Positions 44,902-54,288 of a stretch of 64,000 nucleotides of DNA are shown here, in pieces. How positions within the stretch are numbered: the first letter of the stretch is position 1; each line of letters opens with the position of its first letter. The notes under the pieces were generated by a model. It saw only the letters and a list, made by a program, of their open reading frames with translations, was not told the DNA's origin and ran no database searches. Source of the DNA: Streptomyces iconiensis (GTDB lineage: Bacteria; Actinomycetota; Actinomycetes; Streptomycetales; Streptomycetaceae). The translations under genes were made by a program, and so were the position numbers. The stretch lies in NCBI RefSeq assembly GCF_028657195.3, contig NZ_JANCPR020000043.1, positions 1 to 64,000 on the forward strand, in the 5' to 3' direction.

Positions 44902-45483
44902 TCACGGCACGGGCCGCTGACCTGGAATGTCTCCTTCCGCTGAGGCTCCCTCCTCTCCCGTGACCGTGCCGGCGGCGGTTCCGAGTGCGGTCCCGGTGGC
45001 GGCTTCACGACCCCTGCCGACGGTGGCGGCGACCGGCTCCGCGCTCACCGCCCATGGGTCGGTCCCGTCGGCGGCACCCGTCGCGTGCGTCCAGCTCCCA
45101 GCCACTACCGGCTCGCCTCCGGCCCGTGCGGCGCGCATGAAGACGGCCGTGCCGCGCGACAGGTCGTGCCCGACCGACGAGGCCGTCAGATCCGCGGCGA
45201 GAAGGCGCCTACCCTCGCGCTCCTCCTCCAGGATCCTCAACTGCCCCCGCACGATGACCGGCTCGCCCCGCGAGACCGACGACGCCACGTTCGTGGCCAG
45301 CGAGCGCCATGCCCACACCGTGTAGAAGCTGGTGAAGGCGTCGGTCCAATTCCCCCTCTGCCGGTCGAAGCGCCGCACCGTACTGGCGAGCCGGAACCTC
45401 GCCACCGGTACACCCGACGACGACGTCCGGTAGTCGACCGGTGTCGCCACATTCCCGGCGACCGTCGTATGTGTCTCGTTCAT
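44902..45483 (-). CDS. ssbB: Second single-stranded DNA-binding protein (SsbB type)
   Basis: A 193-residue SSB. The OB fold covers residues 1-105: TTVAGNVATPVDYRTSSSGVPVARFRLAST, WTDAFTSFYTVWAWRSLATNVASSVSRGEPVIVRGQLRI. The tail is Gly/Ala/Thr-rich and ends GQRPVP, without the acidic Asp-Asp-x-Pro-Phe tip that recruits replication partners, as in SsbB of S. coelicolor, which is needed for chromosome segregation in sporulation. Its place next to a dynamin-like GTPase pair used in sporulation septation supports this. ATG at 45483. Confidence 0.88.
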   Translation of the reverse strand: MNETHTTVAGNVATPVDYRTSSSGVPVARFRLASTVRRFDRQRGNWTDAFTSFYTVWAWRSLATNVASSVSRGEPVIVRGQLRILEEEREGRRLLAADLTASSVGHDLSRGTAVFMRAARAGGEPVVAGSWTHATGAADGTDPWAVSAEPVAATVGRGREAATGTALGTAAGTVTGEEGASAEGDIPGQRPVP

Positions 45484-45698
45484 ACCAACCACCCCCTGGC
45501 TCCCGTGCCTTCGGAACCAGAATGCGGCCGGGAGCGGATCTCCGGGGAAACGCCCTCAGATCTGTGGATTACCTGAGCGTTGTGGACAACCCGGCCCCTC
45601 GTGTGGGTGACCGGGATGACCGGCCGCCCCGGTCACCGACGGGACGAAGACACCGTCCCAGCGGCTCCCGTCACACCACCTGACCAGCCACTACGCCC

Positions 45699-48416
45699 CT
45701 ACGCCCGCACCACTCCGGCAGCGATGGCGTACTGTTCGCGCACCTCGCGGTAGCGCATCAACTCGGTGGCCACCGGCTCCAGCACCCGCGTCCTTCCGCA
45801 GCCCGCCGCCAGTCTCCGCAGCCTGCGCTCCTCCTCCAGCCCGTAGGCCCGCGCAGGCCCGCGCGCCATCGCCCGGCATCCCCACGCCAGCAGCGGTCCG
45901 CCCGCCGTCGCCGCGAGGAACAGCGCACACGGCGCCAGCGCCCCGCCGAGGTTCCCGCCGCCGAACGCCACCATGGCCACCGCCCACACCACGCTCAGCA
46001 CCTGCGTCCCCAGCAACAGCCCCTGGCCCACGCGCGCCGCCGTCCACCACGGAGGACGCGGTGGGCGCGACGGACGTGCGGCGCCCGCGGCACGCGGTGG
46101 CCGCAGCACGCGCGGGGCCCGCGGCGTGCCCTCGCCCCGAGGCTGCGCCACACCGTCAGCGTCGCCAACACCGGCACCGGCACCGGCACCGGCACCGGCG
46201 TGAACGTCAGCACCGGCGGCATCGCCCGGCTCAGCACCGTCGTCCCGCGATGCGGAACCAGGCTGAGGCACGGGCTCCGGAACGGCGCCCTCCGGCCCCT
46301 CCGCCCGGCCCGTGTGCGCGGCCCGTTCCGCCTGTCCGCCCCGTGCGCCCTCTCCCCTGCCCGCGCCGACCGCCCCCACCTCCATGACCGCGTCCAGCGC
46401 CTCCGGCAGTCCGGCCGCACCGCGCCGCGCCGACTCCCGTACGGTCCGCGCCCAGGCGTCCGGCAGGCCGTACGCGGCGGCGTCCGCCAGTTCCCGTACC
46501 GCCTGCGCCACTACGGGCCGTGCCGCGCGGGCATGTTGCAGGCTCTCGCGCGGCCTCGCCACCCGGGAGACCGTTCCGCGCGCTTCGGCCCGTGTGCACG
46601 AAGCCCCGCCCGCCGCCGAACGGTCCCGCGCCGAACCGTCCACGGCCGCACGGTCCCCCGTCGCCGTACCCGTGGCGTCCCCCCGTACGGCGTCCTTTCG
46701 TAGCGACTCATCCCGTACCGCCTCACCCCGTACGGCGTCGTTCCTGGACAGGGCCGTGCGGGCGCTGTAACGGCGGAGCAGTCGTACCCATGGGGTCGCG
46801 GAGGCGTGTCCGGCCTGGCGGAGCCAGGCGCGTTCCGCGGCCTGCCCCGCCGCTGCCGCGCCGACGGCGATGGCGAGGCGGTCCTCGAAGTCCTCCCGCG
46901 CGGGTTCGGTGAGTCCCGGCGCCCCGCCGATACCGGGGTCCGCGTACACGGGCTGGAGCCGTTCCATCGCTCCGTCCAGGTCGGCGTTCAACCGGAGAAC
47001 GGCGGCGCGCTGGGCCGTGACGAACTCGCCCAACTCCTCGCGGAGCAGGGCGACGCCCTCTCCCGTGAGCGCGGAAGCGGAGAGGACGGCGGCGCCCGGC
47101 TCGCCGTGTTCGCCGAGTGCCATGCCGTCCTCGTCCAGCAGCCGCCGCAGGTCGTCCAGAACGGCGTCGACGGCGTCCGAGGTGAGCCGGTCGGTCTGGT
47201 TGAGGACGATGAAGGTGACCTCGGCGTGTCCTGCCAGCCGCCGCAGGTACTGCTCGTGCAGCACGGCGTCGGCGTACTTCTCCGGGTCGACGACCCACAC
47301 GACGGCGTCGACCAGTTCCAGCATCCGGTCGACCTGTTCGCGGTGGTCCTTCGCCACGGAGTCGTGGTCGGGCAGGTCCACCAGTACGAGGCCGCTGAGC
47401 GCGCCGTCGCGGGTCCTGTGGCGCGCGTGAGCCGGAATGCCCAGCCTGTCGAGCAGCCCGTCGGCCCCGTCGGCGCCAGCGGCCTCCCACGTGCAGGAGA
47501 CCGGCGCGGCCGTGGTGGGGCGGCGCATGGCGACCTCCGAGAACCGCGCTCCCGTCAGGGCGTTGAACAGGGAGGACTTGCCACTGCCCGTGGCCCCCGC
47601 GAGCGCGACCGTCGTGTAGGCGCGGGGCAGGCCCCGGCGTGCGGCTGCCGCGTCCAGCACTCGTCCCGCCTCGGCCAGCACCTCGCCGTCGAGCCGCGTA
47701 CGGGAGAGGCCGACCAGTTCGCGCAGCGCGCCGAGGCGCTGGCGCAGCACGTCCTCCCCGGCCTTCCGCTCAGTCGCTTCCCGCTCGGGCCGCTCGGGCC
47801 GCCCGACCCGCTCCGGCCGCTCGGCCGGGCCACTGTGCTCGGCCGTCTCGCTCCGCCCGGCCCCTTCGATGTCCAGGGCCACCGCTTCGTGCCCGTCCGC
47901 CCGCTCCCCCACGTTCGTTCCTCCTTGGCCCTCGGTTTCGGCGCACGGGATGGTGGCTGCGTAGTGGTGCGCCGGATGCTGCGCACGCCGCTCGGTCAGT
48001 GGTGCGTTTCCGGACATGGGAGCGGGCGCCGCGGGCCGGACCACCGGCGCTCTACGGGCAATCAGTCCGTCGCCCCAGGGGGTCCCACGGGTCTCGCCCT
48101 CACCTGGGGAGGTGCCCGGCGCGCTGTCGGGGCGTGCGTCGTCCCCGGCTTCGCACACGGCGTCCTCGGCGTCCTCGGCGTCCTCGGCGTCGCGCTCCCC
48201 GTCCCCGCCTCCGTACGCCGCCGCCGGGTCTGTGTCTACCGGTCCGCCCTTTTTCAGGGGCGGCGGTGCGGCGCTCCATTGGGTGTCCGGATCGTCTGAG
48301 TGCGCGCCCGGTGCGTTGTTTCCTTCGGCTTCGACGGGCGGTACGGGCGGTGCGCTCGGCCCGGTATGCGGTTCGCTGTGCCGTGTGCACAGTCCGGCAT
48401 CGGTGGAAGCCACCAT
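45699..48416 (-). CDS. dynB: Dynamin-like GTPase with C-terminal membrane helices (DynB-like)
   Basis: A 905-residue protein. The first 220 residues are hydrophilic low-complexity sequence (acidic Glu-Asp-Ala repeats, Pro/Glu/Arg runs). The GTPase domain has G1 GATGSGKSS, MRRPTTAAPVSC (G2 Thr), LVDLPDHDSVAKDH (G3) and LNQTDRL (G4). A helical region follows, then two transmembrane helices (LLLGTQVLSVVWAVAMVAF and ALAPCALFLAATAGGPLLAW) before the C-terminal helices. In S. venezuelae, DynB with DynA stabilises FtsZ rings at sporulation septa; two membrane helices in DynB but none in DynA match this. Length exceeds usual because of the N-terminus and several repeat runs (for example Ala-Gly repeats near 46167-46200). 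ATG 48416 is two bases past the dynA stop. Confidence 0.82.
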   Translation of the reverse strand: MVASTDAGLCTRHSEPHTGPSAPPVPPVEAEGNNAPGAHSDDPDTQWSAAPPPLKKGGPVDTDPAAAYGGGDGERDAEDAEDAEDAVCEAGDDARPDSAPGTSPGEGETRGTPWGDGLIARRAPVVRPAAPAPMSGNAPLTERRAQHPAHHYAATIPCAETEGQGGTNVGERADGHEAVALDIEGAGRSETAEHSGPAERPERVGRPERPEREATERKAGEDVLRQRLGALRELVGLSRTRLDGEVLAEAGRVLDAAAARRGLPRAYTTVALAGATGSGKSSLFNALTGARFSEVAMRRPTTAAPVSCTWEAAGADGADGLLDRLGIPAHARHRTRDGALSGLVLVDLPDHDSVAKDHREQVDRMLELVDAVVWVVDPEKYADAVLHEQYLRRLAGHAEVTFIVLNQTDRLTSDAVDAVLDDLRRLLDEDGMALGEHGEPGAAVLSASALTGEGVALLREELGEFVTAQRAAVLRLNADLDGAMERLQPVYADPGIGGAPGLTEPAREDFEDRLAIAVGAAAAGQAAERAWLRQAGHASATPWVRLLRRYSARTALSRNDAVRGEAVRDESLRKDAVRGDATGTATGDRAAVDGSARDRSAAGGASCTRAEARGTVSRVARPRESLQHARAARPVVAQAVRELADAAAYGLPDAWARTVRESARRGAAGLPEALDAVMEVGAVGAGRGEGARGGQAERAAHTGRAEGPEGAVPEPVPQPGSASRDDGAEPGDAAGADVHAGAGAGAGAGVGDADGVAQPRGEGTPRAPRVLRPPRAAGAARPSRPPRPPWWTAARVGQGLLLGTQVLSVVWAVAMVAFGGGNLGGALAPCALFLAATAGGPLLAWGCRAMARGPARAYGLEEERRLRRLAAGCGRTRVLEPVATELMRYREVREQYAIAAGVVRA

Positions 48417-48418
48417 GG

Positions 48419-50437
48419 TCACCTCTCCCTCTGCGCGCTCTCCAGGCCGCGCGCCCTGTGCGTCGGCTGGAGGGTGCGGGCCGCCTCCGCCTTGCTCAGC
48501 AGGGAGAACGCGGCAACCAGTTCCATCTGTGGTTCCGGGCCCGCGTCGAGCGCGTCCAGGGGGGCGAGGCGCCTGTCGCGCTCCCCGTAGAGGACACGTT
48601 CCACGCACCCGTTCAGCAGTTCCGCGCAGCGTTCCCGTAGTGCTCGCGCGGACTCCTCGCCGAGGAGGGCGGACAGCGCCGCTTCCGCGCCCTCCGCGCG
48701 GCGCCCGCCCAGGAGCGCGGCGGCCAGGAGCCCGGCCACTCTTTCCGTCTCGCCGTCGGGACCGCTGGAGGCGCGACCTGTAGCGCGCAGTTCGTCGTCG
48801 GCCAGTTCTTCCACGCACCGCCGCCACCTGCGTACGAGTACGCCGATCCGGCCGTGCCCCTCCGCGCCCGCCAGCGCGGGCGGTACGGGGAGATCGAGCG
48901 CGGGTTCGCCGCGCCGTACGGTGGCGATCCGTTCGTCGGCCGCCGCGACAGCGCCAGTGAGGAGCGCGGTGAGCCCCTCGGTGAACGCGTCGAAGAGTTC
49001 TTCACCGCCGCTGTCCCGGGGAAAACCGCGCCAGTGCGCCTCGGCATCGCCTGCCAGTAGTTCGCCGTCCGCGATGCGCACCTGTAGTCGCTCACCGGCT
49101 CTCTCGTAGGCCGCGTCCACTTGCTGGGCGAGACGCAGCGCCGCCGCGTACTGCGCTGCCGAGGCCCCCGCGAGCGAGGCGATACGGGAGCGGAGCGAGT
49201 CGACCGCGCCGGCAGCCGTACGGCCCGCCGCCTCGCTCCTGGCCTCTACGGTCCTCGCCCTGCGCTCCAGCCACTCGCGCAGCCCAGCGACCGCAGAGAC
49301 GGGCAGCAGGCCCGAGCCGCCCGCGGACTCGGGCAGCTCGGGAATCGTGAACCGGGGCACCTCACCCAGCCCTTCGCGCTCCAGCAGCAACCGGTACTGG
49401 CCCGCCACCTCGGCCGCGACCTGGTGGGGTACCCGGTCGAGAACGGTGGCGAGAGTGACGTCGTACTCCTTGGCCGTACGCAGCAGATGCCAGGGAACCG
49501 CGTCCCCGTAGCGCGCAGCTGTTGTGACCAGGACCCAGATGTCGGCCGCGCAGATCAGTTCGGCGGCGAGGTCACGGTTGCGGGCAACCAGGGAGTCGAT
49601 GTCGGGAGCGTCGAGCAGCGCGAGGCCGCGGGGCAGACCCGAATCGATCTCCAGCCGGAGCGCGCGCCCACCGGACTCGGCCTCACTACCGGAGCCGCAA
49701 CCGATGCCCGAGCCGGTGAAGGTGCCGGTGCCGGAGTCAAGATCGAGGCCGAGATCGAGATCGAGGTCGGGCTCGGTGCCGAGATCGAGGCCGCTGCCCG
49801 CCTCCGTGTTCACCGCGTGTGCGTGTGCGTGTGCGTACGCGTACTCGTCCGTGTCCGCGTACGTCAGGGGACCCGGCGCCTGTCCCTGTCCGCCGTCCTG
49901 ACGGCGCGAGTACGGGTGGGGCCCGGGATACGGGCGGGTGTCCGGGGAGGAGGGAGAGCCCGGGTAGGAGCGGGCTCCGGGGTACGGGTGCGCGCCGGAG
50001 CCCGCTCCGGGCGCCTCGGGGGAGCCGCCGGGAGTGCCGACGGGGCTGGTCTCCTGGCGGGGTACCCACACCCGTTCCAGGCGGGGCAGCACACGTCGGC
50101 CCACGAACCACGAGCGGTCGTCCGGGTGACAGACCAGCACCGGCGTGTGTGTTGTCGGCCGCAGAACGCCCGCCTCGCTGACTCTGCGGCCCACGAGCGA
50201 GTTCACGAGCGTCGACTTGCCCGCGCCCGTCGAGCCCCCGATCACCGCGAGCAGCGGGGCCTCGGGGGTGCGCAGGCGCGGAACGAGGTAGTCGTCGAGC
50301 TGCGCCAGCAGTTCCGCCCGGGAACGACGAGCGCGCTCGGCCCCCGGAAGCGGGAGCGGAAAGCGGGCGGCGGCGACACGCTCGCGCAGTGCGGTGAGCG
50401 CGTCGAGCAGGTCGGGCCGTACGTCCAAGATCGCCAC
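48419..50437 (-). CDS. dynA: Dynamin-like GTPase (DynA-like)
   Basis: A 672-residue soluble GTPase. G1 is GGSTGAGKSTLVNSL near 76, G2 RPTTHTPVLVC, and G3 LLDAPDIDSLVARNRD near 265. Between G2 and G3 lies about 110 residues of low-complexity sequence with Pro/Tyr/Gly, Ala-His and Asp-Leu repeats, not expected in the fold. The rest is helical. The start is GTG 50437 (VAILDVRPDLLDALTALRERV), matching the family N-terminus; a GTG further upstream (IVDRLQKR) is an alternative. It heads the dynA-dynB operon. Confidence 0.82.
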   Translation of the reverse strand: MAILDVRPDLLDALTALRERVAAARFPLPLPGAERARRSRAELLAQLDDYLVPRLRTPEAPLLAVIGGSTGAGKSTLVNSLVGRRVSEAGVLRPTTHTPVLVCHPDDRSWFVGRRVLPRLERVWVPRQETSPVGTPGGSPEAPGAGSGAHPYPGARSYPGSPSSPDTRPYPGPHPYSRRQDGGQGQAPGPLTYADTDEYAYAHAHAHAVNTEAGSGLDLGTEPDLDLDLGLDLDSGTGTFTGSGIGCGSGSEAESGGRALRLEIDSGLPRGLALLDAPDIDSLVARNRDLAAELICAADIWVLVTTAARYGDAVPWHLLRTAKEYDVTLATVLDRVPHQVAAEVAGQYRLLLEREGLGEVPRFTIPELPESAGGSGLLPVSAVAGLREWLERRARTVEARSEAAGRTAAGAVDSLRSRIASLAGASAAQYAAALRLAQQVDAAYERAGERLQVRIADGELLAGDAEAHWRGFPRDSGGEELFDAFTEGLTALLTGAVAAADERIATVRRGEPALDLPVPPALAGAEGHGRIGVLVRRWRRCVEELADDELRATGRASSGPDGETERVAGLLAAALLGGRRAEGAEAALSALLGEESARALRERCAELLNGCVERVLYGERDRRLAPLDALDAGPEPQMELVAAFSLLSKAEAARTLQPTHRARGLESAQRER
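49814..49844. repeat. 31-nt alternating purine-pyrimidine tract inside dynA
   Basis: Strict pyrimidine-purine alternation without a break, mostly CG, TG and TA steps. It codes the Ala-His/Ala-Tyr repeat of the dynA insertion. Such tracts can adopt Z-DNA. Confidence 0.8.
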
Positions 50438-50767
50438 ATGTGCAGAATGCCCAATTTTGAGGCGTTTTTGAAGCCTATCCACGATGGATCCCTGCGAAAA
50501 AGGTGGCTTTCGCCAGGCAATGGACCTGTTCACCCCGCATGACCCACCTGCAACCCGGCCGCACCCATAACGACTGAGCAACACCCGCACCGCACACCGC
50601 CAAAAGCAATGCGTAAATCGCACCCGCCTGCGATTATCGGGACCGCTTCACTGAACCTCCACATGGCATCGCGGAGGTGAAGCGAGCAGGACGAGCCTCC
50701 CGGCCCCCTATCCTTGACCCCGCCATGGTCACTCTGGGGGCGAGCCCGCCCACCGCGACGGAGACCG
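50438..50767. other. Region between dynA and tRNA-Arg
   Basis: About 330 bp, more A/T-rich than its surroundings at 50440-50480 and 50605-50660. It should hold the leftward dyn promoter and rightward tRNA promoter. I see no gene or strong hairpin. Confidence 0.5.
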
Positions 50768-50840
50768 GCCCCCGTAGCTCAGTGGATAGAGCAGGTGCCT
50801 TCTAAGCACTTGGCCGCAGGTTCGAGTCCTGCCGGGGGCA
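50768..50840 (+). tRNA. tRNA-Arg (anticodon TCT)
   Basis: A 73-nt cloverleaf. The acceptor GCCCCCG pairs with CGGGGGC, the D arm is GCTC...GAGC, the anticodon loop CTTCTAA gives TCT, and the T arm GCAGG-TTCGAGT-CCTGC follows. Discriminator A; CCA is not encoded. It reads AGA, a very rare codon in such genomes. Confidence 0.96.
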
Positions 50841-50858
50841 CACTCACAGCCTCACCAG

Positions 50859-50881
50859 CGAAAGCGCGGGTGGGGCTTTCG
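50859..50881 (+). terminator. Hairpin after tRNA-Arg
   Basis: CGAAAGC (50859-50865) pairs with GCTTTCG (50875-50881), 19 bases past the tRNA. Confidence 0.5.
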
Positions 50882-51078
50882 TATGCGCGCACATTCCGGT
50901 CCTCCGGTGGGTCCATCCGGTCCTGCGGTGAGGCCGTGCGCTGTGCTCTCGGCCGCGTCGGCGCACGGCGCCGTGCGCATCGCTGAGACGGACAGGGTGG
51001 CCGAGGGGTCTGGTGGCGGCCCGGGTGACCGGCCCTTACCGTGGCTGAGGGGGATCTCTGATCAAAGAGGTGTTTCCC

Positions 51079-51774
51079 GTGGCGGACAAGCCCGCAGTTG
51101 TTCTGGTGCACGGTTTCTGGGGCGGCGCAGCCCACTGGGCGAAGGTCGTCGTTGAATTGCGCAAGCGAGGGTTCACTTCGCTGCAGGCGGTGGAGAACCC
51201 GTTGACCTCGCTGGCCGACGACGCCGAACGCACCCGGAAGATGGTCAGGCAGATCGAAGGGCCGGTGCTGCTCGTCGGGCACTCCTACGGCGGCGCGGTC
51301 ATCACCGAGGCCGGTGACCTGCCGAACGTGGCCGGGCTGGTCTACATCGCCGCGTTCGCACCCGACGCGAACGAGAGCCCGGGGCAGATCAGCGAAGAGA
51401 AGCCGCCGGCGGCGTTCGAGAACATCGCCCCGGACTCCGACGGCTTTTTGTGGATCGCGCAGGACAAGTTCCACGAGAGTTTCTGCCAGGACCTGGCCGC
51501 CGATGAGGCACTGGTCATGGCGGTGACCCAGAAAGCTCCGCTGAGCCCTGCCTTCGGCGACAACGTGACCGCACCGGCCTGGCGGTCCAAGCCCGTCTGG
51601 TATCAGGTCTCCGCAGCCGACCGGATGATCCATCCGGACAACGAACGTCGCATGGCCCAGCGGATGAATCCCCGCAAGACCATCGAACTCGACGCCAGTC
51701 ACGCCTCACTCGCCTCTCAGCCTGTCCCGGTCAGCGACCTGATCGCGGAGGCCGCGAACGACCTCGCGGGGTAG
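51079..51774 (+). CDS. Alpha/beta-fold hydrolase, cytoplasmic
   Basis: A 231-residue hydrolase. LVHGFWGG gives the oxyanion region, GHSYGGAV the nucleophile Ser near residue 76, and DASHASL the catalytic His. No signal peptide. It is clearly related to the secreted hydrolase at 55815-56705 (shared VLVHG, GPV-L-GHSYGG-V, LVY-AAF-PD blocks). Substrate unknown. GTG at 51079 has AGAGG eight bases upstream. The last codons and stop form the first copy of a 21-22 bp tandem repeat that continues past the gene. Confidence 0.9.
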   Translation: MADKPAVVLVHGFWGGAAHWAKVVVELRKRGFTSLQAVENPLTSLADDAERTRKMVRQIEGPVLLVGHSYGGAVITEAGDLPNVAGLVYIAAFAPDANESPGQISEEKPPAAFENIAPDSDGFLWIAQDKFHESFCQDLAADEALVMAVTQKAPLSPAFGDNVTAPAWRSKPVWYQVSAADRMIHPDNERRMAQRMNPRKTIELDASHASLASQPVPVSDLIAEAANDLAG

Positions 51775-51861
51775 CGCGAACGACCTCCGGGGGGAGTGCG
51801 AACGACCTCCGGGGGGAGTGCGAACGACCTCGTGGAGCACGCGAATGACCTCGTGGAGCAG
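51754..51861. repeat. Five tandem copies of a 21-22 bp unit crossing a CDS end
   Basis: GCGAACGACCTC plus a variable G-rich tail at 51754, 51776, 51798, 51820 and 51841. Copies 2 and 3 are identical (22 bp); 4 and 5 are 21 bp. Copy 1 includes the stop of the alpha/beta hydrolase gene. Confidence 0.92.
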
Positions 51862-52049
51862 AAGAGGGCCTCCCCCGCCCTGCACGTGACTGCGCCCCGC
51901 CTCTCCTCCCGGAGAGCCGGGGCGCAGTCGTCGCGCCGGAAAGGGGCACCTGTGCGGCATGTGTGCGGGGCCGTTACGCCCATTCCGGGCGAGGGCCTGG
52001 CGCTTCCGCCACCGGCGGCAAGGGGCAAGTGCGGGGCTGCTCCGGACCG

Positions 52050-52781
<732 letters not shown>

Positions 52782-52806
52782 GGAGCAGCCCTTTCGCCGG
52801 CGTGCT

Positions 52807-52842
52807 TACCTTATGCCGTAAGGTAGCCTTATACTGTAAGGC
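52807..52842. promoter_or_regulatory. Two adjacent TetR operators
   Basis: TACCTTA-TGCCG-TAAGGTA (52807-52825) and GCCTTA-TACTG-TAAGGC (52826-52842), perfect dyads with centres 18 bp apart, between a divergent TetR repressor and NmrA-like gene. Spacing and symmetry suit two repressor dimers controlling both promoters. Confidence 0.85.
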
Positions 52843-52879
52843 GGTCAAGGGGAGCGAGAAAGAAGGGAAGGAGGAGTGC

Positions 52880-53563
52880 ATGCGTGAGGGAGGCAAGGGC
52901 CGGCGCGGCGCTGCGGCGCGTACCCCGCTCAGTCGCGAGCGCGTGATCCGTACGGCGTTGGCGGTGGCCGACGAGAAGGGGTCAGCCGCGCTCACCATGC
53001 GGGCCATCGCCGAACCGCTGAGGGTCGAGGCGATGTCGCTCTACCACCATGTGGCGGGCAGGGAGGACATCCTCGACGGCATGGTGGACGCGGTGTTCGG
53101 AGAGATCGAGCTGCCACCGCGCGAGGAGGACTGGAAGAGTGCCATGCGCCACCGCGCGGACTCGGCGCGCGCCGTCCTCCGGCGCCATCCGTGGGCCATC
53201 GGCCTCATGGACTCCCGCTCCCGGCCCGGCCCGGCGACCCTGCGCCACCACGACGCCGTCATCGGAGCGTTGCGCGCCGGAGGATTCTCCGTGCCGATGA
53301 CCGCGCACGCCGTCTCGCTGATCGACAGCTACCTGTACGGCTTCGTACTGCAGGAGCTGAGCCTGCCGTTCAGAGGTGCGGCGGAACAGGACGAGGTCGC
53401 GGGCGCCATCATGCGCGACATGCCGGCCGACACCTACCCCCACCTCACCGAGCTGGCCGCCGAGCACGTTCTCAAGCCCGGCTACGACTACACCGACGAG
53501 TTCACCTTCGGCCTCAGCCTCATTCTCGACGCACTCCACCCGGACGAGACCACGAGCGGCTAG
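52880..53563 (+). CDS. TetR-family repressor (TetR_C_1 type)
   Basis: A 227-residue repressor. A basic N-terminus leads to the HTH (ALAVADEKGSAALTMRAIAEPLRVEAMSLYHHVAGREDILDGM, about residues 25-75), where MSLYHHV is the recognition helix typical of the tetracycline-repressor branch, then an all-helical ligand domain (GFVLQELSLPFRG). ATG at 52880 has GAGGAG upstream. It very likely represses itself and the divergent NmrA-like gene through the two palindromes between them. Confidence 0.92.
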   Translation: MREGGKGRRGAAARTPLSRERVIRTALAVADEKGSAALTMRAIAEPLRVEAMSLYHHVAGREDILDGMVDAVFGEIELPPREEDWKSAMRHRADSARAVLRRHPWAIGLMDSRSRPGPATLRHHDAVIGALRAGGFSVPMTAHAVSLIDSYLYGFVLQELSLPFRGAAEQDEVAGAIMRDMPADTYPHLTELAAEHVLKPGYDYTDEFTFGLSLILDALHPDETTSG

Positions 53564-53636
53564 CCCGGGCCCGAGGCCCGGGGGCCGGCGCCAAGTACGG
53601 GCAGCTGAAGCGGCGTTCGCCGGGCGTCCGTCCCGG

Positions 53637-54026
53637 TCAGGCCGTGAACTGGCCCAGAGCTTGCATCACCAGCAGCAGGGCGACCAGTACGGCCACGCCG
53701 ATACCGCCCACGCGGGCGCCGCCCCGGGGGAGGAACGTTCCGATCACCGTTCCCAGCGTGGTCAGCGGCACCGCGATCCAGGCGACGGCGACCAGTGCGG
53801 CGTCGAAGCGCAGCGGACCGCGAATGCCGTCCTGGCAGGAGTCGCAGGCGACGGCGAGCAACGGCCCGAACAGCCCCGCGAAGGCGCCCAGGACCAGAAC
53901 TCCCGCCGCGAGAAGCACCAGCCCGGCCCAGTCCAGGGCGGTACGCCCGCCGCGCGCGTGAAGGCGCTCGGAATCGGAGCCGGGGTCGGGGTCGGGGACT
54001 GTGGGAGCGGTGCTGGTCTTCTCCAT
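53637..54026 (-). CDS. Small integral membrane protein, unknown function
   Basis: A 129-residue protein with an acidic, Pro/Asp-rich N-terminus and four predicted helices: WAGLVLLAAGVLVLGAFAGLF, ALVAVAWIAVPLTTLG and VGGIGVAVLVALLLVMQAL are clear, plus a short third near FLPRGG. The loop CDSCQDG could form a disulfide. ATG at 54026. A CGGTG pentanucleotide repeat lies 109-138 bases upstream. Confidence 0.78.
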   Translation of the reverse strand: MEKTSTAPTVPDPDPGSDSERLHARGGRTALDWAGLVLLAAGVLVLGAFAGLFGPLLAVACDSCQDGIRGPLRFDAALVAVAWIAVPLTTLGTVIGTFLPRGGARVGGIGVAVLVALLLVMQALGQFTA

Positions 54027-54134
54027 GTGGCGAACGCTATGGAGCCTGCTCGCGGGCCGGTACCCGCCCGCGTACTCAGATCGGCGGGGCGCCGGTCCGA
54101 GTCGGTGCCCTGGCCCCGGGTCCGGGCCCAGCCT

Positions 54135-54164
54135 CGGTGCGGTGCGGTGCGGTGCGGTGCGGTG
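54135..54164. repeat. Six tandem CGGTG units
   Basis: Six exact 5-bp copies (a seventh is degenerate), between the tRNA-fMet terminator and the small membrane protein gene. Copy changes would alter promoter spacing but no protein. Confidence 0.9.
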
Positions 54165-54173
54165 CGGTCACGC

Positions 54174-54209
54174 AACAGGGCCCGGATCCTTGAGGATCCG
54201 GGCCCTGTT
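54174..54209 (-). terminator. tRNA-fMet terminator
   Basis: A perfect 16-bp stem (54174-54189 with 54194-54209) and TTGA loop, five bases past the tRNA 3' end. Confidence 0.85.
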
Positions 54210-54214
54210 CACAG

Positions 54215-54288
54215 TAGCGGGGACAGGATTTGAACCTGCGACCTCTGGGTTATGAGCCCAGCGAGCTACCGAGCTGCTCCACCCCGCG
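54215..54288 (-). tRNA. Initiator tRNA-fMet (anticodon CAT)
   Basis: A 74-nt gene. The first acceptor pair is a C-U mismatch and the anticodon stem has three consecutive G:C pairs (GGG/CCC) next to CAT, the two bacterial initiator marks. T arm GCAGG-TTCGAAT-CCTGT. CCA is not encoded. Confidence 0.96.

Noticed and set aside
46806..48299. 497-codon rightward frame opposite dynB
   Set aside because: Antisense shadow of a GTPase gene.
51754..51861. CRISPR array
   Set aside because: Units of 21-22 bp are contiguous without spacers, and no cas genes are present.
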